Assembly: GCA_947626575.1 (NCBI GenBank)
Contig: CANQSR010000001.1
Location: 62,001-126,000 of the forward strand
Length of the DNA: 64,000 nucleotides
Reading direction: 5' to 3'
From: an uncultured Clostridia bacterium
Lineage (GTDB): Bacteria > Bacillota > Clostridia > Christensenellales > Borkfalkiaceae
The position numbers and the translations under genes were made by a program. Positions 9,485 to 18,227 of this stretch are shown here, one piece after another. Every line of letters begins with the position of its first letter. Positions within the stretch are counted from its first letter, which is position 1. Under the pieces are notes generated by a model that did no database searches, was not told where the DNA came from, and worked only from the letters and a program-made list of their open reading frames with translations.

Positions 9485-10162
9485 TCAAAAGACCTTGAAG
9501 GTGTAATGGTTTTCGAGGAAGTGGTCGATGATATCGGGGAGCGCGTCGGCAGTCGCCGCGCGGTATGCGGAATCGTGCAACAAAAGCACCACCCGCGCCT
9601 TTTCCCCCGCCGTGGAGATCGCCGTCTTGACGAGCGTTTCGGCGTCGGCATGGGGGATCTCTTCGTCGCCGCATACGGCGTTCCACCACACGATCTCATA
9701 CCCCAAGTCCTTCAAAATGCTCTCCTTGGAGGGATGCCGCCCGCCGCCGGGGAAACGGTAGACGTGGGGGAATACGCCCGTACAGCGTTCGATGACCCCC
9801 GCGCACGCCGTAACGTCTTTGCGGAAGGCTTCATCGGAGCCATAGATGACGTCGTATCGGTGCGAAGCGGAGTGAACGCCCACGGTGTGGCCCTCGGCAA
9901 CGATGCGCCGCAACACTTCTTCGCGGCCGTAAACGCGGTCGCCCACGATAAAGAACGTGGCCTTCACGCCCTTTTCTTTGAGCGTATCGAGGATGCGGCC
10001 CGTCACTTTGGTGCTGGGGCCGTCGTCGAACGTGAGATAGATCTCTTTTTCTTCCGCAAAGGTAAAGGCGGGCGTGGCCATATTTCGCCCGCTCAAATGC
10101 GCCGCCAGCATGAGAATGACGGCGAGGCAGAAAATCACTGCGGTGACCCAACGTTTTTGCAT
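9485..10162 (-). CDS. Polysaccharide deacetylase (NodB homology, carbohydrate esterase family 4)
   Basis: 225 residues from the ATG at 10162; an in-frame TTG at 10207 would add 15 residues but has no better ribosome site and falls in the divergent galM promoter. Residues 5-25 are a signal anchor, placing the domain outside the cell. CE4 motifs are present in order: TFDDGP (Asp46/Asp47), HSASH (metal ligands His97 and His101), RFPGGGRHP (136-144), WWNAVCGD and VLLLHDS. The family removes N-acetyl groups from peptidoglycan or related glycans using a divalent metal; the substrate here is probably cell-wall glycan but is not fixed by sequence. It is transcribed divergently from galM, with 83 bp between the two starts. 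Confidence 0.88.
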   Translation of the reverse strand: MQKRWVTAVIFCLAVILMLAAHLSGRNMATPAFTFAEEKEIYLTFDDGPSTKVTGRILDTLKEKGVKATFFIVGDRVYGREEVLRRIVAEGHTVGVHSASHRYDVIYGSDEAFRKDVTACAGVIERCTGVFPHVYRFPGGGRHPSKESILKDLGYEIVWWNAVCGDEEIPHADAETLVKTAISTAGEKARVVLLLHDSAYRAATADALPDIIDHFLENHYTFKVF

Positions 10163-10193
10163 ATACCGAGTTTGCGAAAATCGCGGAAAAATA

Positions 10194-10222
10194 TTTACTT
10201 TTATCAAACGATGTGCTATAAT
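10194..10222 (+). promoter_or_regulatory. Sigma-A type promoter of galM
   Basis: TTTACT (10194-10199), 17-bp spacer, consensus TATAAT (10217-10222), 24 bp before the galM ATG. Confidence 0.85.
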
Positions 10223-10245
10223 GGATGAAACAAGGGAGGAGCAGT

Positions 10246-11283
10246 ATGATCACCACGAGAGAATTCGGCAGAACCAAAGATGGCAGAAAGGTGTTGGCGT
10301 TTACCATTGCGGACGGCAGAAGCAGCGTCACCGTCCTCAATTTGGGCGGTATCATCCGCCGCCTCGTCGTTCCCGCGGCCGACGGACGTCTTACCGACGT
10401 CGTACTCGGCTATAAGACCGTAAAAGAATACGAGGAGAACGGCGGCTATCTCGGCGCGGTCATCGGCCGCTTCGGAAACCGTATCGGCGGGGGCAAGCTC
10501 ACCGTGGACGGCATCGGCTACGACCTCTATCAAAACGACCGCGGCAACCACCTGCACGGCGGCAAAGCGGGCTTCAACACGAAGATCTGGGCGTACGGCA
10601 TCGCGGGCAACACGCTTGCGCTCTCCATCATCTCCCCCGACGGCGATGAAAATTACCCCGGCAATCTCAAAGCTACCGTCGTCTATACCTTCCGCGGCGG
10701 CGTCCTGCGCATCCATTACCTCGCGGAATCGGATAAAAAGACGGTGGTCAACCTCACAAACCACGCCTATTTCAACCTCAACGGCGAATCGAGCGGCACC
10801 GCGCTCGGCAACGTGTTGCAGTTGGATTCCGATCTGATCACGCCCACCGATAAGACGATGGTCCCCGTGGGCGGGTTCAGGCAGGTAAAGGGAACGGCCT
10901 TCGACTTCAATGACCCCAAACCCATCGGCAGAGATATCGACGGCGACGATGTAGACCTCAAACGCGGAGAGGGGTATGACCATTGCTATGTTTTGCGCCG
11001 CGGGACGGAAAAGCTCGTGAAATACGCCACGGCTTACGGCCCCAAGACGGGCATCGCGATGGATTGTTATACGGATATGCCCGCGGTCCAATTCTATGCG
11101 GGCAACGGGCTTGACCAGCAGGGCAAGTGGTCCAAATACGGCAAGCGCGCGGGGTTCTGCCTCGAAACGCAGGCTATCCCCAACAACGTCAACGTTCCCG
11201 AATACGCGGAGAAGGGGAGTTCCTACCTCGACGCAGGCGAGAAATACGATTTCTGCGCGGAGTATCGGTTTTATAATAAGTAA
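10246..11283 (+). CDS. galM: Aldose 1-epimerase (mutarotase)
   Basis: 345 residues starting at MITTREFG, which has a GGGAGGAGC ribosome site; an upstream in-frame ATG at 10225 lies almost on the -10 box and is less likely. Interconverts alpha and beta anomers of glucose or galactose in the cytosol, feeding the Leloir pathway. Family landmarks are all visible: HLHGGKAGFN, the catalytic histidine in NLTNHAYFNL, and the catalytic glutamate in CLETQAIPNNVN near the C-terminus. Length is normal. It has its own strong promoter and no other sugar genes nearby, so it appears monocistronic. Confidence 0.93.
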   Translation: MITTREFGRTKDGRKVLAFTIADGRSSVTVLNLGGIIRRLVVPAADGRLTDVVLGYKTVKEYEENGGYLGAVIGRFGNRIGGGKLTVDGIGYDLYQNDRGNHLHGGKAGFNTKIWAYGIAGNTLALSIISPDGDENYPGNLKATVVYTFRGGVLRIHYLAESDKKTVVNLTNHAYFNLNGESSGTALGNVLQLDSDLITPTDKTMVPVGGFRQVKGTAFDFNDPKPIGRDIDGDDVDLKRGEGYDHCYVLRRGTEKLVKYATAYGPKTGIAMDCYTDMPAVQFYAGNGLDQQGKWSKYGKRAGFCLETQAIPNNVNVPEYAEKGSSYLDAGEKYDFCAEYRFYNK

Positions 11284-11695
11284 TTCACGGGGCCGCACCC
11301 CTTGCCCACCCCTTGGGGGGTGGAACGACAAGAAGCCTTCCCCTTGGGAGGGGAAGGTGTCTGCCGTACGGCAGACGGATGAGGTGTCGAGACCTGCCCC
11401 TACTTGTGGGGGCGGGCGGCGCGGCTTTGCCGCGTCAGGTGGGGGTGGCGTTCGTCATTTCGAGGAGCGGAACGACGAAGTAAGAACGAAGTCCGCTAAC
11501 ACAATACTTGGTCGCAATAAGATTCTTCGCGGATGAGCAATCCGATGAAAGCCAAACTTATTCGGCTCAGAATGACGGCTATCATAATGTGACCCTTCGG
11601 CACGCTCAGGGTGACGGATTTTTATTCCCCACTCCCTGAATCCCCCTCCCCAAGGAGGAGGTGGGGCGGCGTTTGGATCCCCTCATTCATATGAT
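11284..11695. repeat. Intergenic repeat island downstream of galM
   Basis: No supportable gene in about 410 bp. Modules seen: 11335-11386 (CCTTCCCCTTGGGAGGGG, then CTGCCGTACGGCAG) recurs at 14022-14073; 11391-11445 recurs at 9324-9377; 11453-11620 has the CGTCATTTCGAGGAGCGGAA / TCAGAATGACGG type inverted arms that also occur near 13943-14003. These look like non-coding mobile palindromes of the kind common in clostridial genomes. Confidence 0.75.
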
Positions 11696-11722
11696 AAAAA
11701 GGCAACCGTGGGTTGCCTTTTT
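11696..11722 (+). terminator. Intrinsic terminator or attenuator upstream of the ZIP gene
   Basis: Perfect 11-bp stem AAAAAGGCAAC (11696-11706) with GTTGCCTTTTT (11712-11722) and a 5-base loop; A and T runs on both sides mean it could work in both directions. A second small hairpin, CATGTCC/GGACATG (11724-11742), follows. It may end galM transcription 410 bp upstream, or act in the leader of the ZIP gene. Confidence 0.75.
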
Positions 11723-11786
11723 GCATGTCCTTTTCGGACATGGGTGGCGCGTTTTATGTCTGAACGTGAAAATGCAAGAGAATTTT

Positions 11787-11862
11787 CCTATCGTCGGCGG
11801 CCGCGCGGTGACGGCCGCGCGGCCGCCCTGCATAAGATGGAGTGACCGCCTTCGGCGATAGG
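11787..11862 (+). promoter_or_regulatory. Structured leader RNA candidate overlapping the ZIP ribosome site
   Basis: An outer 7-bp stem CCTATCG (11787-11793)/CGATAGG (11856-11862) encloses a perfect 13-bp GC hairpin (11796-11808 with 11815-11827) and a small CGCC-TTC-GGCG hairpin. The 3' arm of the outer stem covers the start of the ribosome site (AGGGAG) of the gene at 11874, so folding could hide it. No match to a riboswitch class I know. Confidence 0.5.
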
Positions 11863-11873
11863 GAGTTCTACAA

Positions 11874-12641
11874 ATGCAATGGTTTACGGTTCTCGATCCC
11901 TGGTTACAGGCCCTCATCATTTCATCAGTCATGTATGCGGCGACCGCGCTCGGCGCGACGCTCGTGTTCTTCTCTTCCAAATTCAACGAGACCGCGCTCA
12001 CGGCGATCACGGGCGCGGCGGCGGGCATCATGATCGCGGCGAGTTTTTTCTCGCTGCTCTTGCCCGCGCTCGGCTATGAAAGCGTTCTCCCCGATTACCT
12101 CACCGTGACGCTTGCCTTCCTCTTGGGGGGAGCGTTTCTCATCCTTTCCGACCTCTTCTTCGGCAGACGCCCGCCGCGCTTTGGCGGCATGGGCAGGGAA
12201 GGGTGTCTGCTCTTTCTTGCCGTCACCATGCACAATATCCCCGAAGGGATGGCGGTGGGGGTGGCGCTCGCCGCGGGAAACGCGCAGGGTGCGGTGCTTT
12301 CCGCGCTCATCTTTGCGCTCGGCATCGCCGTGCAGAACTTCCCGGAGGGGGCGTGCGTGGCCTTCCCGCTCCGCGCGCAGGGGATGCGTCCGCGCCGCGC
12401 CTTCTTCTTCTCGCAGGGTTCGGGTGCGGTGGAGATCCCCGCATGCGTCCTCGGCGCCGTCGCCGCTACCTTCATCGAGGGTCTCATGCCGTGGGCGCTC
12501 GCCTTCTCCGCCGGCGCGATGATCGCCGTCGTCTGCTCCGAACTCATTCCCGCCTGTTTTGCGGGCAACAAGTCCGTCGCGTCCGCGGGCGTTCTCATCG
12601 GGTTCTGCGTCATGATGATCCTCGATATCGCGCTCGGTTAG
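11874..12641 (+). CDS. ZIP-family divalent metal transporter
   Basis: 255 residues, about eight membrane segments. The two ZIP signature segments are present: HNIPEGMAVG in the fourth and the related QNFPEGACVAFP in the fifth; the His, Asn, Pro, Glu residues line the metal path in this family. ZIP proteins (ZupT/GufA branch) bring zinc, iron or manganese into the cytosol; the metal here cannot be told. The ATG follows a GGGAG ribosome site that is partly paired in a predicted leader structure (11787-11862), suggesting translational control. The gene stands alone, followed closely by an SDR gene. Confidence 0.9.
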   Translation: MQWFTVLDPWLQALIISSVMYAATALGATLVFFSSKFNETALTAITGAAAGIMIAASFFSLLLPALGYESVLPDYLTVTLAFLLGGAFLILSDLFFGRRPPRFGGMGREGCLLFLAVTMHNIPEGMAVGVALAAGNAQGAVLSALIFALGIAVQNFPEGACVAFPLRAQGMRPRRAFFFSQGSGAVEIPACVLGAVAATFIEGLMPWALAFSAGAMIAVVCSELIPACFAGNKSVASAGVLIGFCVMMILDIALG

Positions 12642-12772
12642 CGATGTATAATTCCCGCGGCGGGGTGCATACTTCGGGTATGGAAACAGAAGGAAAGAGT
12701 GCAAAAAAAAGGGAAGAGACGCGCGCCGTGAAACATGAAGTTTCAACGCCGCCCAAAGAAAACGAGCATACC

Positions 12773-13573
12773 ATGTCCGCGAGACGCATTGCAGTCATCG
12801 TCGGCGCATCGTCGGGGATCGGCCGCGAAACGGCGCTTCGCCTGCTTGCGCGCGGATACCGCGTATATAATATTTCGCGCACGCCGTTCAAGGGCGAGCG
12901 CGTCAAGACCATCGCGGCGGATGCGGCCATCGAGGGGGAAGTGGAGGCCGCCGTGAAAGAAGCGGGGGAGGATGCGGGGGCCATCGACCTCTTTGTCTAC
13001 TCTGCGGGGTTTTCCATGGCCGCGCCCATCGAACACGCCAAGAGCGGGGATTACCGGTATCTCTTTGAGGTCAACTATTTCGGCGCGGTGGAGGCATTGC
13101 GCGCGGCGGCACCCTATCTCAAAAGAAGGGGCGGGCGGGCAGTTCTCGTGGGGTCGCTCGGCGGAGATATGCCCATCCCGTATGATAGTTTTTATTCCTC
13201 TTCGAAGGCCGCGCTTGAAATGCTTGCGCGCGAGGCCGATCTCGAATTGCGGCCGTACGGCGTGCGCGTCTCCGCGCTTCTTCCGGGCGGGACGGCGACG
13301 GACTTCACCTATGCGAGAAGGATATACAGCGAGGAGGAGAGCCTGACCTATGCGCCGTCGGTGAAGAAGGCCTCGGCCGCGCTCGCGAATATGGAGCAGG
13401 GCGGCATGAATCCTTCCCTCGTCGCGGAGGCGGTCATCAAGCTCGCCGCGAGGCCGAATCCGCCTACCGTGTCTGCGGTGGGGGGCAAAAACAACCTCGT
13501 GCGCTATGTGAGCAAGATGCTCCCCGAACGCGTCACCGATTGGTTCGTGCGGAAGAAGTTCAACCAGAGATAA
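12773..13573 (+). CDS. Short-chain dehydrogenase/reductase (SDR)
   Basis: 266 residues from MSARRIAVIVGASSG. Upstream in-frame starts exist (GTG at 12728 with a better GGGAAGAG ribosome site, ATG at 12680 and 12644), so the N-terminus may be 15-43 residues longer; the extra sequence is charged and unlike the family. Classical SDR features: nucleotide-binding GASSGIGRE near residue 10, YSAG in place of NNAG, serine in VGSLGG, and the catalytic Y-S-S-S-K. It is an NAD(P)-dependent oxidoreductase; the length and C-terminal tail (WFVRKKFNQR) recall 3-ketosphinganine-reductase-like and other lipid-acting SDRs, but no substrate can be assigned. Confidence 0.85.
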   Translation: MSARRIAVIVGASSGIGRETALRLLARGYRVYNISRTPFKGERVKTIAADAAIEGEVEAAVKEAGEDAGAIDLFVYSAGFSMAAPIEHAKSGDYRYLFEVNYFGAVEALRAAAPYLKRRGGRAVLVGSLGGDMPIPYDSFYSSSKAALEMLAREADLELRPYGVRVSALLPGGTATDFTYARRIYSEEESLTYAPSVKKASAALANMEQGGMNPSLVAEAVIKLAARPNPPTVSAVGGKNNLVRYVSKMLPERVTDWFVRKKFNQR

Positions 13574-14250
13574 CCGCGGGGGGCTTCTCGCTGTCCCTTT
13601 TAGGTCGCAAAACGCGCTTCTCGCACATCAGCACGGTGTGCTGTGGGCGGCGTTTTGCGGTGAGTGTCCGCGCGAGGTTTCTAGTGTATTCTAAGCGCGT
13701 CACGAGCCGCAGGCGAAGTAGCGCATCGGATGGCGCGAACGGTGACCGTCCGACCGAGGCTTCTATTTATTATCGAAGGTCGCCACGAGCCAAAGGCGAA
13801 GTAACGCGGGGTTTCTACCCGCGTGAGACAAGTGGCCGAATGAAATGAGGCCGAAAGGGTTTCAAAACCCCTCAGTCTCGCTTCGCTCGCCAGCTCCCCT
13901 ACAAGGGGCGCCAAGAGCGGACCCTGCTGTTCCCGCAAACGTCATTCCGAACGAAGTGAGGAATCTCGTCCTTAGATTTCTCACCCCTGCGGGGTTCGAA
14001 ATGACGTACTCGGCTGCCCACGCCTTCCCCTTGGGAGGGGAAGGTGTCTGCCGAACGGCAGACGGATGAGGTGCAATTTTAATAACACCCCTTCCGTCGA
14101 TCGCCTATGCTCGCGCCACCCACCCCTCAAGGGGTGGGCGAGGTTATACTCGTCGCCCCTAATAGGGAGATGTCACGGTGAGGGTGTAGGAATTTCCCAA
14201 TTTTGTGTTCGAGTTTTACAAGGTGCGATTTTTCATCAATATCTTTCCGA
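13574..14250. repeat. Intergenic repeat island between the SDR gene and the purine operon
   Basis: About 680 bp without a supportable gene. It opens with a long hairpin (13606-13659) whose 10-bp arms CGCAAAACGC/GCGTTTTGCG are perfect and whose centre is CAGCAC-GGT-GTGCTG. Two related stretches CACGAGCCGCAGGCGAAGTA (about 13701) and CACGAGCCAAAGGCGAAGTA (about 13784) follow. A module at 13831-13914 is shared with 21199-21263; 13943-14003 has inverted arms CATTCCGAACG/TTCGAAATGACG; 14022-14073 is a second copy of the 11335-11386 module. No open frame here has a ribosome site or recognisable product. Confidence 0.75.
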
Positions 14251-14254
14251 ACGC

Positions 14255-14284
14255 TTGACGAAAAGGCGGGTCCTGTACTATAAT
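14255..14284 (+). promoter_or_regulatory. Promoter of the purine operon
   Basis: TTGACG (14255-14260), 18-bp spacer, TATAAT (14279-14284). The leader to purE is about 118 nt and contains two hairpins. Confidence 0.85.
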
Positions 14285-14305
14285 GATACCATGAACGGGA
14301 CAAGA

Positions 14306-14384
14306 TATGTTGGCCGCAAATGCGGCGTCCATCCATTAAGATCGTCCATCTGAGGCAGGTTTTTTCGCGCGAAAAAACCGCCTC
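14306..14384 (+). promoter_or_regulatory. Structured 5' leader of the purine operon, possible attenuator
   Basis: A small GCCGC-AAAT-GCGGC hairpin (about 14313-14326) is followed by a long hairpin: GAGGC (14352-14356) with GCCTC (14380-14384), a bulged A, then GGTTTTTT (14358-14365) with AAAAAACC (14372-14379). There is no clean T run after it, so terminator activity is doubtful. The sequence does not match the purine, ZTP or PRPP riboswitch consensus as I remember them. Confidence 0.4.
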
Positions 14385-14408
14385 ATTTACTTTTCACGGA
14401 GGTTATTC

Positions 14409-14903
14409 ATGAAGAAAGTTGCCGTCATCATGGGAAGCGATTCCGATCTGCCCGTTGTGGAAAAGGCGTTCGGAGTTTTTGAACGCTTTTCCGTTCCCTT
14501 TGAAGTACGCGTCCTTTCGGCGCACCGCACGCCCGCGGAAGCCATGGACTTTGCGGCCCACGCCGCCGAAAACGGCTTCGGCGTCATCATCGCGGCGGCG
14601 GGTATGGCGGCGCACCTTGCGGGCGCGCTCGCCGCAAATACCGTTCTGCCCGTCATCGGCATCCCCGTGAAGTCGGGCGCGCTCGGCGGCATGGACGCCC
14701 TCCTCTCCACCGTGCAGATGCCCTCCGGGATCCCCGTGGCGACGGTCGCCATCGACGGCGCGAAGAATGCCGCTTACCTCGCCGCGGAAATTTTGGCCCT
14801 CTCGGATGCGGACCTCGGCGGAAAACTCCTTGCGGCCAGAAGAGAGGATGCCGCGCTGGTCTTGAAGAAGAACGCCGCCATCCAAAGCCAATATCGCGTT
14901 TGA
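14409..14903 (+). CDS. purE: 5-(carboxyamino)imidazole ribonucleotide mutase, PurE
   Basis: 164 residues after a GGAGG ribosome site. Moves the carboxyl group from N5-CAIR to give CAIR in de novo purine synthesis. Signature segments are the phosphate-binding [12 protein letters not shown] near residue 10 and LSAHRTP near residue 40, with [15 protein letters not shown] and [20 protein letters not shown] following, all typical of the class I enzyme. It is the first gene of the operon. Class I PurE normally works with PurK, and no purK is found in this window, so PurK is elsewhere or the enzyme relies on bicarbonate. Confidence 0.95.
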   Translation: MKKVAVIMGSDSDLPVVEKAFGVFERFSVPFEVRVLSAHRTPAEAMDFAAHAAENGFGVIIAAAGMAAHLAGALAANTVLPVIGIPVKSGALGGMDALLSTVQMPSGIPVATVAIDGAKNAAYLAAEILALSDADLGGKLLAARREDAALVLKKNAAIQSQYRV

Positions 14904-14960
14904 GGCTTCGCCGGTTGCAGAGTTTCATTTCATCGTATAAAATTTTAAGGAGATACAATC

Positions 14961-15680
14961 ATGCAAAAAGTTGAGCAGCTCTATGAGGGCAAGGCAAAGA
15001 AGGTCTATGCCACCGACGACCCCGCGCTCGTCATCGTCTCCTATAAGGACGACGCGACGGCGTTCAACGGTCTCAAAAAAGGCACCATTGCGGGCAAGGG
15101 CGTCGTCAATAACCGCATGACCAACATGATGATGCGCCTGTTGGAAGAAAAGGGCGTTCCCACGCACTTCGTGGAAGAGCTTTCCGACCGCGAGACCCTC
15201 GTCAAAAAGGTGAAGATCGTGCCGCTCGAAGTCATCATCCGCAACGTCTCCGCAGGGTCGTTTTCCAAGCGTTACGGCGTAAAGGAGGGCATCGTCTTTG
15301 ATGCGCCCACCATCGAGTTCTCTTATAAGAACGACGAACTCGGCGACCCGCTCCTCAATACATACCACGCGCTCGCCTTGAAGCTCGCGACCAAAGAGGA
15401 GATCGCCCTCATCGAAAAGTACGCGTTTACGGTAAACGAGGTCCTCAAAGAGTACTTCCTCGCCCTCGGCGTCAAGCTCATCGACTTCAAACTCGAATTC
15501 GGAAAGACGGCGGACGGGACCATCGTCCTCGCCGACGAAATTTCCCCCGATACCTGCCGTTTCTGGGATGCAAAGACGGATGAAAAATTGGATAAAGACC
15601 GCTTCCGCCGCGACATGGGTGGGGTCGAGGACGCGTACAGGGAAATTTTCAAGCGCGTCACGAGCCGCCCCGCAAACTGA
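14961..15680 (+). CDS. purC: SAICAR synthetase (phosphoribosylaminoimidazole-succinocarboxamide synthase)
   Basis: 239 residues, normal length, with AAGGAG before the ATG. Joins CAIR and aspartate using ATP. Recognised by [13 protein letters not shown] at the start, DDATAFNG, the conserved [12 protein letters not shown] and [14 protein letters not shown], which bind ATP and substrate. Lies 57 bp after purE and 27 bp before purF in the same operon. Confidence 0.96.
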   Translation: MQKVEQLYEGKAKKVYATDDPALVIVSYKDDATAFNGLKKGTIAGKGVVNNRMTNMMMRLLEEKGVPTHFVEELSDRETLVKKVKIVPLEVIIRNVSAGSFSKRYGVKEGIVFDAPTIEFSYKNDELGDPLLNTYHALALKLATKEEIALIEKYAFTVNEVLKEYFLALGVKLIDFKLEFGKTADGTIVLADEISPDTCRFWDAKTDEKLDKDRFRRDMGGVEDAYREIFKRVTSRPAN

Positions 15681-15707
15681 TTTCCCCGTGCGGGACCGGG
15701 AGGAACC

Positions 15708-17153
15708 ATGGCTGAAATTCACGAAGAATGCGGGGTGTTCGGCATCTTTGCCCCCCAAAAGCAGGACGTCGCTTCGACGGCGTATTACGCGCTCTTCGCC
15801 CTCCAACACAGGGGGCAGGAATCGGCGGGCATCGTCGTGAACGACGACGGCGTGCTCAGGACCTACAAGGATACGGGCCTCGTCAACGACGTGTTCACGG
15901 CAGAGACGCTCAGCCGTCTCGGCGAGGGTAACATGGCCATCGGCCACGTCCGCTATTCCACGACGGGTTCGGGCGGGCGCGAAAACGCCCAGCCCATCGT
16001 CGTCAACCACTTGAAGGGCAACATGGCGCTTGCCCACAACGGGAACCTCGTGAACGCCTCCGAACTCAGGATCGAGCTGGAAAACGAGGGGAGCATCTTC
16101 CATACGACTTCGGATAGCGAGGTCATCTCCTACATCATCACCAAGGAGCGCGTCAGGCGCCGTTCCATCGAGGAGGCCGTGCTTGCCGCCATGGAGAGAT
16201 TGCACGGCGCATACTCGTTTATCGTGATGTCTCCCTCCAAACTCATTGCCGCGCGCGACCCCCACGGGTTCCATCCGCTCTGCTACGGCGTCCGCGCGGA
16301 CGGCTCCTACATCGTCGCCTCCGAGAGCTGTGCGCTCGATGCGGTGGGGGCCACGCTCGTCCGCGAGCTGGATGCGGGCGAGATGCTCGTCTTTACCAAG
16401 GACGGCCCCGTCTCGGACAGGACGCATTGCGGCAAGAGCAAGCACATGTGCGTGTTCGAGTACCTCTATATCGCCCGTCCCGACTCCGTCATTGAGGGGA
16501 AGTCCGTCCACGAGGCGAGAAAACAGGCGGGCAGGTTCCTCGCGGAACGCTATCCCATCCGTGCCGATATCGTCGTCGGCGTTCCCGATTCGGGGCTGGA
16601 CGCCGCCTATGGCTATGCCGAGGCTTCGGGGATCCCCTATGGCATCGGCTTCATCAAAAATAAGTATATCGGCCGCACCTTCATCGCCCCCGGACAGGCC
16701 GCGCGGGAGGACAAGGTGCGCATCAAGCTCAACGTTCTGAAATCGGCCATCGAGGGCAAGCGGGTCATCCTCGTGGACGACTCCATCGTGCGCGGCACGA
16801 CCTGTGCGCGCATCGTGAAAATGCTCCGCGGCGCGGGCGCGACGGAGGTGCATCTGCTCTCCTCCGCACCTGCCTTTCTGAACCCCTGTTATTACGGCAC
16901 GGACATCGACTCGCGCGACAATTTGATCGCGTGCCACCATACCGTGTCCGAGATCGCCGCGATCATCGGCGCCGATTCGGTGGGGTATCTCCCGCTCGAA
17001 AAGGTGGCCTTGCTCACGGGCGGCGACGGCACGGGCTTTTGCTCCGCCTGCTTCGACGGAAACTATCCCACGGAGATCCCTTCCGAGACCATGAAGAGCA
17101 GATTCGAGCGTTGGGCAAGGCCCATCTCGGAAAACCCCAAGTTCAAGAAATAA
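15708..17153 (+). CDS. purF: Amidophosphoribosyltransferase, iron-sulfur type
   Basis: 481 residues. Makes 5-phosphoribosylamine from PRPP and glutamine, the committed purine step. The N-terminus is a short propeptide MAEIHEE before the nucleophile Cys8 (CGVFGI), so processing is expected as in Bacillus subtilis PurF. The glutaminase part carries QHRGQESAGI and HVRYSTTG; the PRTase part has the PRPP loop VILVDDSIVRGTT. Cysteine spacing late in the protein, including FCSACFDG, matches the [4Fe-4S]-binding, oxygen-sensitive Bacillus-type enzyme, which fits an anaerobe. Confidence 0.96.
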   Translation: MAEIHEECGVFGIFAPQKQDVASTAYYALFALQHRGQESAGIVVNDDGVLRTYKDTGLVNDVFTAETLSRLGEGNMAIGHVRYSTTGSGGRENAQPIVVNHLKGNMALAHNGNLVNASELRIELENEGSIFHTTSDSEVISYIITKERVRRRSIEEAVLAAMERLHGAYSFIVMSPSKLIAARDPHGFHPLCYGVRADGSYIVASESCALDAVGATLVRELDAGEMLVFTKDGPVSDRTHCGKSKHMCVFEYLYIARPDSVIEGKSVHEARKQAGRFLAERYPIRADIVVGVPDSGLDAAYGYAEASGIPYGIGFIKNKYIGRTFIAPGQAAREDKVRIKLNVLKSAIEGKRVILVDDSIVRGTTCARIVKMLRGAGATEVHLLSSAPAFLNPCYYGTDIDSRDNLIACHHTVSEIAAIIGADSVGYLPLEKVALLTGGDGTGFCSACFDGNYPTEIPSETMKSRFERWARPISENPKFKK

Positions 17154-17175
17154 CACCGTACCCACAGGAGGACCC

Positions 17176-18213
17176 ATGCAAAAGAGCTATTCCGAAAGTT
17201 ACAAGGCGGCGGGGGTGGATATCACCGCCGGTTACAGGGCGGTCGAACTCATGAAACAGCACGTCGCCCGCACCATCCCCGGCGGCAAGGCAGACGTCAT
17301 CGGCGGCTTCGGGGGGCTGTTCCCTCTCGACGTCGCGGGGATGAAGTCGCCCGTTCTCGTATCGGGGACGGACGGCGTGGGTACCAAATTGCGCATCGCG
17401 CAACTTCTCGGCCGCCACGGCACCATCGGCATCGACTGCGTCGCCATGTGCGTCAACGACGTCTTGTGCTGCGGGGCGCGGCCGCTCTTCTTCCTCGATT
17501 ACATCGCCTGCGGGAAGAACGTCCCCGAAAAGATCGCGGAGATCGTCGGCGGCGTTGCGGAGGGATGCGTGCGCGCGGGCTGCCGCCTGATCGGCGGCGA
17601 AACGGCCGAACATCCGGGGATCATGCCCGCGGATGACTATGACATCGCAGGCTTTACCGTGGGCATCGTGGACCGCGAAAAGATCATCGACGGCACGAAG
17701 ATGCGGGCGGGAGACGTCATGCTCGCCCTGCCCTCGACGGGCGTGCATTCCAACGGTTTTTCCCTTGTACGCAAGGTCTTTCAAGTGGAGGAGACGGATT
17801 TGGAGGCACCCATGTCCGAACTCGGAGGCCGTTCTTTGGGGGATGCGCTTCTGGAACCCACGGCGATCTATGTAAGGCCCATGCTCGCGCTCTTTGAAAA
17901 CGTCGAAGTTTTGGGCGTGGCGCACATCACGGGCGGCGGCTTCTATGAGAACATCCCGCGCTCGCTTCCCGCGGGGTTGGGCGTACGCATCGCGCGCGGG
18001 GACGTGCGTACCCCGCCCGTCTTCGGCCTCATCCAAAGGCGCGGCGGCATTTTGGAACACGATATGTTCAACACCTTCAACATGGGGGTGGGGATGACGG
18101 CCGTCGTGCATGCGGCGGATGCGCAACGCGCCATCGGGGTCCTCGCCGCGCACGGCGTAGACGCCTATGTGCTTGGCGCCGTCTGCGAAGGCGAAGGCGT
18201 GGAACTCGTATAG
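17176..18213 (+). CDS. purM: AIR synthetase (phosphoribosylformylglycinamidine cyclo-ligase)
   Basis: 345 residues, preceded by AGGAGG. Closes the imidazole ring of AIR from FGAM with ATP in the cytosol. Family segments include YKAAGVDITAGYRAV, the conserved SGTDGVGTKLRIA, GIDCVAMCVND, LIGGETAEHPG and HITGGGFYENIPR. Normal length. It sits 23 bp after purF and 15 bp before purN. Confidence 0.96.
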   Translation: MQKSYSESYKAAGVDITAGYRAVELMKQHVARTIPGGKADVIGGFGGLFPLDVAGMKSPVLVSGTDGVGTKLRIAQLLGRHGTIGIDCVAMCVNDVLCCGARPLFFLDYIACGKNVPEKIAEIVGGVAEGCVRAGCRLIGGETAEHPGIMPADDYDIAGFTVGIVDREKIIDGTKMRAGDVMLALPSTGVHSNGFSLVRKVFQVEETDLEAPMSELGGRSLGDALLEPTAIYVRPMLALFENVEVLGVAHITGGGFYENIPRSLPAGLGVRIARGDVRTPPVFGLIQRRGGILEHDMFNTFNMGVGMTAVVHAADAQRAIGVLAAHGVDAYVLGAVCEGEGVELV

Positions 18214-18227
18214 TACGGGAGGCGCAT

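Noticed and set aside
12644-12772. Longer N-terminus or separate small gene before the SDR
   Set aside because: The extra residues are charged and unlike SDR proteins, and the conserved domain starts right after 12773; kept only as an alternative start.
14291-14353. Possible 20-residue leader peptide (MNGTRYVGRKCGV...) at the purine promoter
   Set aside because: The ATG falls at the predicted transcript start with no ribosome site, and the peptide has no run of a regulatory amino acid.
14255-14408. Purine riboswitch before purE
   Set aside because: The conserved core of the purine aptamer is not present in the leader.
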